This document shows, in pieces, positions 1 to 4,938 of a stretch of 6,290 bases of DNA (position 1 is its first letter; each line of letters opens with the position of its first letter). The position numbers and the translations under genes are program-made. Where the stretch lies: the NCBI GenBank assembly GCA_003501375.1, contig DNPO01000400.1, positions 1,213-7,502 of the forward strand. Reading direction: 5' to 3'. This DNA is from Candidatus Sumerlaeota bacterium (lineage in GTDB: Bacteria; Sumerlaeota; Sumerlaeia; UBA8349). A model generated the notes under the pieces. The model saw only the letters and a list, made by a program, of their open reading frames with translations, made no database searches and was not told the origin of the DNA.

Positions 1-22
1 CGGTAAAATCCCTGGGTTTTTA

Positions 23-49
23 ATCTGCGTCATCTGCAAAATCTGCGGA
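23..49. repeat. Three 9-bp tandem units (atctgcNNN)
   Basis: Three consecutive 9-base units, atctgcgtc, atctgcaaa and atctgcgga, lie in the leader immediately before the nnr gene. The first six bases of each unit are identical. The array resembles the short-period repeats at 4624-4653 and 1869-1911 in this window, read on the opposite strand (gcagat against cacagat). Its role is unknown. It sits too close to the nnr start to leave room for an obvious promoter between them, so it may be transcribed from further upstream. Confidence 0.55.
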
Positions 50-64
50 TAGAATGGGGTCATT

Positions 65-1609
65 ATGTCTCTCAAACTGGTTACAAATGAAGAAATGCGC
101 GCGATTGACAAAATCACCATCCAGGAACGTGGCGTGCCCAACCTGGATTTAATGGAACGCGCCGGGCAAGCCGTGACTAAAACCGTAGTTAGCCATTACA
201 TGCCCCAGGCTGTCGCTATTGTATGCGGCAAAGGGAACAACGCGGGCGACGGACTTGTTGCCGCGCGCCTGTTGTCCAACGAAGGCATTGAGGTGCGCGT
301 ACTGCTGCTCACCGAGGGGTACAACCTCAGCGAAGCCGGGCGCGCCAACTTCGAGCGCCTGCCCGCATCGGTTCAACAAATTGATCGTCAACAAGTGCCT
401 AAAATGCCGGAACTTTTCGCCGGGTGTGACGTGATCATAGACGCAATTCTCGGCACCGGAACCGAAGGCCCGGTGCGCGGAACCTGCGGCGAAGCCATCG
501 CTATCATGAATAGTTTGGACATCCCGATCGTCGCCATCGACATCCCTTCTGGTCTCAACGCCGATACCGGTTTGATCGACGGGCCGTGCATCATTGCCGA
601 TACCACTGTCACCATCGGTCTGCCCAAACGCGGGCTCGTGCTGGGCGAAGGCTCGCAGTATGCCGGGCACCTTGTGGTGGCGGATATTGGCTTCCCGGAA
701 GACCTAATGCGGAACCCGGAAATCAAACTACACCTGTTGGACAAAAGCGATGTTGCAGCCGCCCTGCCTCCGCGTTCCTTCGCAGCACACAAGGGCACGT
801 TTGGTGCGTTGCTTGTGATTGCCGGACAGGACGGGATGAGCGGTGCCGCCTATCTCACCTCCGCCTCCGCCCTGCGTTCCGGTTGCGGTATGGTGTACGG
901 CGCTTTCCCGGCAGAGGTGGCGCATGCGCTGGCACCCGTGCTGATGGAAGCCGTAAAAATTCCGCTACCCGGGGCGAGCGGCAAATACCTGACGCAAGAA
1001 AGTTGGGATCGACTCGCACCCCACCTGGAAAAGTGCGATGCCCTTGCACTTGGGCCGGGTATCGGCACGCACCACGAAACGTCTCGGCTCGTAGACGAAC
1101 TAGTTTGTCAGGACATTCCGATGATCATCGATGCCGACGCGCTCAATTGCCTCGGCACACGCGCCGTGTGCCTGGCAAAACGCAACTCACCCATCGTGAT
1201 GACACCGCACCCGGGCGAAATGGCTCGTATGATCGATGCCCCCGTTGCTGAAGTACAAGCCGACCGCATCGGCATCGCCAGCAAGTTTGCCGTAGATGCA
1301 GGCGTGGTGCTTGTGCTCAAGGGCGCGCAAACCGTGATCGCGGCACCCGACGGACGCGTTTTCATCAACCCCACCGGCAACACCGGTCTGGCCAAGGGCG
1401 GATCGGGCGATTTGCTCACCGGATTAATTGGCGGATTGCTGGCGCAAGGTTGCACCGGGCTGGATGCTGCCTGTGCGGGCGTTTACCTGCACGGATTTTG
1501 CGCAGACATTGCCTCGCGCGAACTTAGCGAGCGTTCCATGCTTGCCACGGATTTGTTGCACTACATTTCCGAGGCGTTTTTGGAAGTGGAACGCGACAAC
1601 GAAAAATAG
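65..1609 (+). CDS. nnr: Bifunctional NAD(P)HX epimerase / ADP- or ATP-dependent NAD(P)HX dehydratase
   Basis: This enzyme repairs hydrated NADH and NADPH. The N-terminal YjeF_N domain interconverts the R and S epimers, and the C-terminal ribokinase-like domain dehydrates the S form using a nucleotide, usually ADP in bacteria. The 514-residue length fits the fused bacterial form. The epimerase half (about 1-215) shows GKGNNAGDG at 55-63, DAILGTG at 126-132 and IDIPSGLNADTG at 158-169. The dehydratase half (about 225-505) shows HKG at 242-244, GPGIG at 330-334, TPHPGEM at 380-386 and the nucleotide/catalytic loop GGSGD ending at Asp449. The start is supported by the usual family beginning (KLVTNEEMRAID). 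Its Shine-Dalgarno is weak (gggg at 56-59, five bases before the ATG). The protein is cytosolic with no signal peptide. No partner gene is adjacent downstream; a hairpin terminator follows at 1719. Both domains look intact. The family call is firm; ADP rather than ATP use is inferred. Confidence 0.96.
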   Translation: MSLKLVTNEEMRAIDKITIQERGVPNLDLMERAGQAVTKTVVSHYMPQAVAIVCGKGNNAGDGLVAARLLSNEGIEVRVLLLTEGYNLSEAGRANFERLPASVQQIDRQQVPKMPELFAGCDVIIDAILGTGTEGPVRGTCGEAIAIMNSLDIPIVAIDIPSGLNADTGLIDGPCIIADTTVTIGLPKRGLVLGEGSQYAGHLVVADIGFPEDLMRNPEIKLHLLDKSDVAAALPPRSFAAHKGTFGALLVIAGQDGMSGAAYLTSASALRSGCGMVYGAFPAEVAHALAPVLMEAVKIPLPGASGKYLTQESWDRLAPHLEKCDALALGPGIGTHHETSRLVDELVCQDIPMIIDADALNCLGTRAVCLAKRNSPIVMTPHPGEMARMIDAPVAEVQADRIGIASKFAVDAGVVLVLKGAQTVIAAPDGRVFINPTGNTGLAKGGSGDLLTGLIGGLLAQGCTGLDAACAGVYLHGFCADIASRELSERSMLATDLLHYISEAFLEVERDNEK

Positions 1610-1718
1610 AGGGACAAGCGCTCCGGGATGTGAAAGCACCTCATCTCTGCACGTGCAACATCCCAACAGATGACTGTTGAGCAGACCCGTCCGCCCACAC
1701 AAAAGAGACTCGTGTAAC

Positions 1719-1766
1719 ACAATTGCCTGTTGGTTTGGAACACCCAAGCCAACAGGCAATTGTTTT
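1719..1766 (+). terminator. Hairpin terminator after nnr
   Basis: A 20-bp stem pairs 1719-1738 with 1744-1763 around a five-base loop (aacac). Every position pairs, with a single G-T wobble, and the stem is followed by TTT at 1764-1766. It lies about 110 bases after the nnr stop. The stem is longer than a minimal intrinsic terminator and the T tract is short, so termination is likely but not certain. Much of the stem is symmetric enough to form in transcripts of either strand. Confidence 0.7.
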
Positions 1767-1868
1767 GCAAAAGACACAATATTAATCAGGGAAAATCGGT
1801 GACGGGATGTGCTTTAACGCGATAGCATCCTGCCCCGTTTCTTGCGGCATTTCTTCACCTATACCTGA

Positions 1869-1911
1869 AATATCTGTGCTTAACATCGGTTATAGATTTA
1901 GCACGGATATT
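1869..1911. repeat. Inverted repeat with cacggat/cacagat arms
   Basis: The arm at 1869-1880 (aatatctgtgct) pairs with 1900-1911 (agcacggatatt) over 12 positions with one G-T wobble. Inside the loop, taac at 1881-1884 can pair with gtta at 1889-1892. The right side reads ttagcacggat at 1898-1908, nearly the same as ttagccacggat at 4619-4630, and the left arm reads agcacagat on the other strand, close to cacacagat at 4642-4650. I read it as a decayed member of the same repeat family rather than a specific regulatory RNA. Confidence 0.5.
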
Positions 1912-1927
1912 CCCAGAACCCCAAACG

Positions 1928-1957
1928 TTAATTTTGATTTTGATGTCACCCGATAAT
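1928..1957 (+). promoter_or_regulatory. Possible sigma70-type promoter for proS
   Basis: A near-consensus -10 box GATAAT lies at 1952-1957. A weak -35 box TTAATT lies at 1928-1933, giving an 18-base spacer in AT-rich DNA. Transcription would begin near 1964, leaving a leader of roughly 90 bases before proS. The -10 match is good but the -35 is poor, so this is a tentative call. The terminator at 1719-1766 makes a separate proS promoter somewhere in this gap likely. Confidence 0.3.
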
Positions 1958-2051
1958 AAAATTCATGGCAATTTTTCATCCGGTTCGGCATACTCAGGCC
2001 GCTATTTTTTGCGGAGCAAGATGCCCGCGAACCAGAAAGGCTTCATTCATC

Positions 2052-3500
2052 ATGGCGAAAGAATTTGTCAAAGAACTCACCTCCCAGGCGGAGGATTTTT
2101 CTCAGTGGTACATCGACGTTATCCTCAAAACGCAAATGGCGGACTACTCCTGCGTGCGCGGCTGCATGAACATCCGGCCCTATGGCTACGCGCTGTGGGA
2201 AAACATCCGCGACGCCATGGACAAACGCTTTAAAGCCACCGGCCATGTGAACGCCTACTTCCCGCTGTTCATGCCGGAGTCCTTTCTGAAAAAAGAAGCC
2301 GAGCATGTCGAGGGCTTCGCGCCCGAAGTGCCGTGGGTTACGCATGTCGGTAACGAACCGCTCACGGAGCGTCTCGCCATTCGCCCCACGTCGGAAACCA
2401 TCATCTGCGCCGCTTACGCCGAGTGGATTCAGTCCTACCGCGATCTGCCGGTGCTCATCAACCAGTGGGCCAACGTCGTCCGCTGGGAAAAACGCACGCG
2501 GTTGTTTCTGCGCACCTCCGAGTTCCTTTGGCAGGAGGGCCACACGGCCCACCGTACCGAAGACGAGGCCCGCGAAGAGACCATGAAGATGCTCGAAGTG
2601 TACCGCGAGTGTTGCGAGACGGAACTGGCCATGCCGGTGATGTGCGGTCGCAAAACCGAGAAGGAAAAATTTGCTGGCGCGGTCGAGACCTACTCCATCG
2701 AGGCACTGTTGAAAGACGGCAACGCGTTGCAAGCCGGTACGTCGCACTTCCTCGGCCAGAACTTTGCCAAGCCGTTTGGGATCAAGTTCCTTGATGAGGA
2801 CAATACTGAAAAATTCGTTTGGCAGACCAGTTGGGGCGTCAGCACGCGCCTCGTCGGTGGCGTGGTGATGACACATGGCGACGATTCCGGCCTGATTATG
2901 CCGCCGCGTATCGCTCCGACACAGGTTGTTATCATCCCCGTTTTCAAGGACGACAGCAAAACGCTCGTGCTCGAAGAAGCCGCGCGCATTTGCGCAGAAC
3001 TCGAAGCCATCGGCGTGCGCGTCAAGTGCGATGCGCGTGAAGAGTTCCGTCCCGGCTACAAATACAACGAGTGGGAAATGAAGGGTGTGCCGTTGCGCGT
3101 CGAGATTGGCCCGAAGGACATCGAAAAGGGCCACGTCGTCATGGTGCGTCGTCTCGACCGTGAGAAGGCGTTCGTTCCCCGCGCCGAACTGAGCGTGCGC
3201 ATTCCCGAGGCGTTGGCGCGTCTGCAAAAAGACCTGCTCGAAGCCGCGCGCAAGCGTCAGGTGGAGCAAACAACGGAAGTTGCAACGCTGGACGAACTGG
3301 CCGAAGCGCTGGAGAAAAAGCGCGGCTTCTTCTGGGCTGGCTGGGACGGCTCCGCCGAAACCGAAGCCGCCGTCAAGGAACGCACCAAGGCGAGCATCCG
3401 TAACATTCCGTTCGAGGGCAGCGAACCGACCGCTGGCATGCTGGACTTGGTTTCCGGGAAGCCTGCAAAACATCGCGTATTGTTTGCCCGGGCGTACTAA
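2052..3500 (+). CDS. proS: Prolyl-tRNA synthetase, archaeal/eukaryotic-like type (ProS type 3)
   Basis: This class II synthetase charges tRNA-Pro with proline in the cytosol. From the ATG at 2052 the protein is 482 residues, the usual size for the type lacking the bacterial editing insertion. The same frame is open back to an ATG at 1965, but those 29 codons look unlike the family, and AGAAAGG at 2034-2040 sits 11 bases before 2052. Visible landmarks are RPTSET at 111-116, motif 2 around 137-167 (RWE at 144-146, LRTSEFLWQEGHTAH), motif 3 around 261-290 (WGVSTRLVGG with Arg266, then HGDDSG and PPRIAPTQVV), an anticodon-binding domain at about 291-395, and a C-terminal domain ending in the family-typical tyrosine (ARAY). 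The C-terminal zinc-binding cysteines of the family are missing: WDGSAETE at about 431-438 and GMLDLVSGKP at about 462-471 hold none. The stop is 21 bases before a very strong terminator. Identification is firm. Confidence 0.97.
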   Translation: MAKEFVKELTSQAEDFSQWYIDVILKTQMADYSCVRGCMNIRPYGYALWENIRDAMDKRFKATGHVNAYFPLFMPESFLKKEAEHVEGFAPEVPWVTHVGNEPLTERLAIRPTSETIICAAYAEWIQSYRDLPVLINQWANVVRWEKRTRLFLRTSEFLWQEGHTAHRTEDEAREETMKMLEVYRECCETELAMPVMCGRKTEKEKFAGAVETYSIEALLKDGNALQAGTSHFLGQNFAKPFGIKFLDEDNTEKFVWQTSWGVSTRLVGGVVMTHGDDSGLIMPPRIAPTQVVIIPVFKDDSKTLVLEEAARICAELEAIGVRVKCDAREEFRPGYKYNEWEMKGVPLRVEIGPKDIEKGHVVMVRRLDREKAFVPRAELSVRIPEALARLQKDLLEAARKRQVEQTTEVATLDELAEALEKKRGFFWAGWDGSAETEAAVKERTKASIRNIPFEGSEPTAGMLDLVSGKPAKHRVLFARAY

Positions 3501-3521
3501 CGGGGAAATAAAGAAGGACTG

Positions 3522-3642
3522 CACCCCCCTGACTCTCGCAAAGCCGCCAAGAGCGCAAAGAACTACAAAACAAGAAGAGTTTCTATCTTTTGTAGTTCTT
3601 TGCGCTCTTGGCGGCTTTGCGAGAGTCAGGGGGGTGTTTTTT
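3522..3642 (+). terminator. Perfect 49-bp inverted repeat with T tract, terminator of proS
   Basis: Bases 3522-3570 are an exact reverse complement of 3588-3636, giving a 49-bp stem with no mismatch. The 17-base loop can itself form a 4-bp helix (agaa at 3573-3576 with ttct at 3581-3584). Six T residues follow at 3637-3642, so an intrinsic terminator for proS is the natural reading. The stem is far longer than a terminator needs. It is built from short near-repeats (gcaaag, gccaag, gcgcaaag), so it may be a mobile or dispersed palindromic element now serving as a terminator. I see no clear target-site duplication at its edges. Open frames running through either arm, with peptides such as LAKPPRAQR, are artefacts of this repeat. 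Confidence 0.85.
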
Positions 3643-3659
3643 GTTTTCAGGGAAAACAC

Positions 3660-3688
3660 TTGACCTGGGTTTTGGTATATTGTATATC
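3660..3688 (+). promoter_or_regulatory. Sigma70-like promoter of the hydrolase gene
   Basis: TTGACC at 3660-3665 matches five of six consensus -35 bases. TATATC at 3683-3688, after a 17-base spacer, matches four of six -10 bases and is preceded by TG. Transcription would start near 3695, leaving a very short leader that begins about at the ribosome binding site. Its position 18 bases after the proS terminator's T tract supports an independent transcription unit. Confidence 0.6.
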
Positions 3689-3695
3689 AATAAAC

Positions 3696-3702
3696 AGGAG
3701 GG
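3696..3702 (+). promoter_or_regulatory. Ribosome binding site fixing the hydrolase start
   Basis: AGGAGGG lies eight bases before the ATG at 3711 and is a near-perfect Shine-Dalgarno. It decides the start: the same frame is open back into the 49-bp inverted repeat at 3600, but that extension would begin inside the terminator and upstream of the promoter. Confidence 0.85.
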
Positions 3703-3710
3703 CTTTCCCC

Positions 3711-4589
3711 ATGTCCAGCGCAACGGCTTCAAAATTAAACCATTTGGTTCGGAGGGCATTCATGGTAATCGGCACCGCTTTGGTTGCAAGCATTCTCCTC
3801 ATGGTATTGCTGCTGCTGGGGTGCCAGCGGAAACTGATTTATATGCCGCATGGGTACGAGCCATCCTTTAGAAAAGGTCTGACGCCCGGCGCGGTGGAAC
3901 TCACGTTTCAAACCTCTTCCGGCAAACAAACCGCGTTCTACGTTCCCTCCTGTCGAGACGCGGCCCAACCTCCCGAAATCTTGTGGGTGTGTTTTCATGG
4001 CAATGGTTCGCTGTCGTTGGACTGGCTGGATACCATAGAAAAAGTCAAAAAGCCCGGCGTGGGTTTTTTACTGGTGGATTATCCCGGTTACGGCATTAAC
4101 CCGGGAAAACCGACGCGCCAGTCCATCGCCGAAACATCCGATGGCGCGTTGCAAAGTTTAGCGCTCCACTACAAACTCAACGTAACCGATTTGGAATCGC
4201 GCATGAATGTGCTGGCGTTTTCAATTGGAACCGGTACGGGGCTGGATTTTGCCGGACGGCATCCGGTCAAAGTGGTGCTTTTGCTGGCCCCGTTTACCAG
4301 CCTGCTCGATATGGCGCAGCGTCAGGTCGGCTGGCCGCTGTGTTATCTGTTGCTGGATCGTTACGACAATGCGGCGCGGCTGAACGAGTTGGCGGCGCGA
4401 TCTCCGCAACCTAAGGTAGTTTTATTTCACGGTGAAGTGGATGACGTCATCCCGTTTGAAATGGGGGAAAAGTTGGCGGCGCAACATCCCGATATGATTA
4501 CGTTTTGTCCCGCGCCGCGGGTGGATCATAACAATTTGCCCGATGCGGTGGGGCCTGTGTTGCAACAATATTTTAATGCGGAAAAGTAG
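3711..4589 (+). CDS. Membrane-anchored alpha/beta hydrolase, BEM46/ABHD-like
   Basis: This 292-residue protein begins with a basic N-terminus (RR at 14-15) and a hydrophobic stretch at about 17-37 ending in LLLLGC. Cys38 could be a lipobox cysteine, or the stretch could be a plain membrane anchor; the body would face the periplasm or outer surface. The alpha/beta hydrolase fold follows with the order seen in BEM46/COG1073 proteins: QRKLIYMP at 39-46, the oxyanion motif FHGNG at 95-99, DYPGYG at 123-128 followed by GKPT, a nucleophile elbow AFSIG with Ser171, GEVDDVIP at 241-248 with likely Asp244, and His273 in DHNNL. A catalytic triad is therefore visible. The elbow has Ala169 where the classical GxSxG has Gly. 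The substrate cannot be told; esterase, thioesterase or lipase activity is possible. It has its own promoter and ribosome binding site, and no neighbour suggests its role. Fold call firm, lipoprotein status uncertain. Confidence 0.85.
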   Translation: MSSATASKLNHLVRRAFMVIGTALVASILLMVLLLLGCQRKLIYMPHGYEPSFRKGLTPGAVELTFQTSSGKQTAFYVPSCRDAAQPPEILWVCFHGNGSLSLDWLDTIEKVKKPGVGFLLVDYPGYGINPGKPTRQSIAETSDGALQSLALHYKLNVTDLESRMNVLAFSIGTGTGLDFAGRHPVKVVLLLAPFTSLLDMAQRQVGWPLCYLLLDRYDNAARLNELAARSPQPKVVLFHGEVDDVIPFEMGEKLAAQHPDMITFCPAPRVDHNNLPDAVGPVLQQYFNAEK

Positions 4590-4623
4590 CGTCTGCTTCG
4601 CAACCGTCTATCAAAAACTTAGC

Positions 4624-4653
4624 CACGGATGAACACGGATACACACAGATACT
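4624..4653. repeat. Three 10-bp tandem units (cacggat/cacagat type)
   Basis: The units cacggatgaa, cacggataca and cacagatact follow one another directly with an exact 10-base period, preceded by ttagc. The same core appears at 1901-1908 and, on the other strand with a 9-base period, at 23-49. From memory, similar arrays are scattered between genes in many environmental bacteria. No function is known to me. Confidence 0.6.
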
Positions 4654-4668
4654 GCAAAACCAAAAAAC

Positions 4669-4750
4669 TTTCTGAACATGGATCAACAGAATGCACAGGA
4701 TTTTTCTTTTCTGGCCTATCCTGTCAATCCTGTTCATCCATGTTCAGAAA
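4669..4750. repeat. 33-bp imperfect inverted repeat; possible terminator of the hydrolase gene
   Basis: The arm at 4669-4701 matches the reverse complement of 4718-4750 at 29 of 33 positions, with the outer 15 pairs perfect (tttctgaacatggat). The 16-base loop is pyrimidine-rich. Both arms are made of near-repeats (gaacatggat, aacagaat, acaggat; on the right gaacaggatt, gacaggat). A TCTTTT run at 4751-4756 follows, so it could end transcription from the hydrolase gene about 80 bases upstream. The A-rich left flank would allow the same in the other direction. Terminator function is inferred. Confidence 0.6.
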
Positions 4751-4860
4751 TCTTTTGAAGTTCTCTTCGCATAACCCCTTCCATCGATTTTACAAACCTG
4801 TTACACTCTTTGGTGTTCCAGCGTGGTAAGGTAAGTTTTGGGGGGAGACGGTTGGTTAGA

Positions 4861-4902
4861 TCGGACAGATCGGTCGTCCCCAGCCGGTCTGTCCGAGGTT
4901 TT
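4861..4902 (+). promoter_or_regulatory. 13-bp inverted repeat before the VIT-VWA gene (operator, attenuator or terminator)
   Basis: Bases 4861-4873 (tcggacagatcgg) pair with 4884-4896 (ccggtctgtccga) at all 13 positions, including one G-T wobble, around a 10-base loop; GGTTTT follows. It ends 28 bases before the ribosome binding site of the next gene. The hairpin plus T tract looks like an intrinsic terminator or attenuator in the leader. It could instead be a binding site for a regulator, or part of another intergenic repeat (gatcgg occurs twice at 4859-4873). The sequence alone does not decide. Confidence 0.45.
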
Positions 4903-4924
4903 GCCGAAGTTTAATTCCTGTAGC

Positions 4925-4930
4925 AAGGAG
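4925..4930 (+). promoter_or_regulatory. Ribosome binding site of the VIT-VWA gene
   Basis: AAGGAG lies eight bases before the ATG at 4939, ideal spacing. Together with the signal peptide that begins right at that ATG, it fixes the start. Confidence 0.85.
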
Positions 4931-4938
4931 TGAGAGCC

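Larger units (their letters stand above)
1610..2051. other. 442-bp intergenic region, nnr to proS
   Basis: I see no convincing gene here. The first part (1610-1718) contains small hairpins: gggatgt at 1625-1631 pairs with acatccc at 1658-1664, a 10-base palindrome tgcacgtgca lies at 1648-1657, and caacag/ctgttg pair at 1664-1669/1674-1679. The strong terminator hairpin is at 1719-1766. A weaker possible fold spans 1802-1838 (acggg with cccgt, tgct with agca inside). A degenerate inverted repeat is at 1869-1911. The last 100 bases are AT-rich, contain a possible promoter, and lead to the proS ribosome binding site. Confidence 0.7.
4590..4938. other. 349-bp intergenic region between hydrolase and VIT-VWA gene
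   Basis: I see no convincing gene on either strand. The gap holds three 10-bp repeat units (4624-4653), a 33-bp imperfect inverted repeat (4669-4750) and a 13-bp inverted repeat (4861-4896), then the ribosome binding site of the next gene. I looked for a sigma70 promoter before 4939 and found no match worth calling. A long antisense frame (4801-5613) overlaps the gap but mirrors the VIT-VWA coding region. Confidence 0.7.

Noticed and set aside
1965..2051. 29-codon N-terminal extension of proS
   Set aside because: The residues do not look like the family start, whereas MAKEFVKELTSQAEDFSQWY from 2052 does, and a plausible ribosome binding site sits before 2052.
1780..2051. T-box or other tRNA-sensing leader for proS
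   Set aside because: I could not find a T-box core motif or a specifier hairpin followed by an antiterminator; the hairpins present look like decayed repeats.
1934..2233. 99-codon + strand frame overlapping the start of proS
   Set aside because: It overlaps proS in another frame, has no recognisable domain and no good ribosome binding site.
3522..3636. Insertion sequence or MITE end pair
   Set aside because: The arms are perfect and palindromic but no target-site duplication or transposase is visible; kept as a terminator/repeat and not called a mobile element.
2043..3659. A 538-codon open frame on the minus strand
   Set aside because: It lies antisense to proS almost throughout, has no family resemblance, and its first residues come from the 49-bp inverted repeat. 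Long antisense frames are expected opposite GC-biased codons.
3600..3710. 37-codon N-terminal extension of the hydrolase
   Set aside because: It begins inside the terminator arm and upstream of a good promoter; AGGAGGG at 3696-3702 points to the ATG at 3711.
3608..3871. 87-codon + strand frame starting in the palindrome
   Set aside because: It starts in the repeat arm and then runs out of frame through the hydrolase gene.
4624..4750. CRISPR array
   Set aside because: The units are only 10 bases and contiguous, with no spacers, and the longer repeat is inverted and not direct. No cas genes are present.
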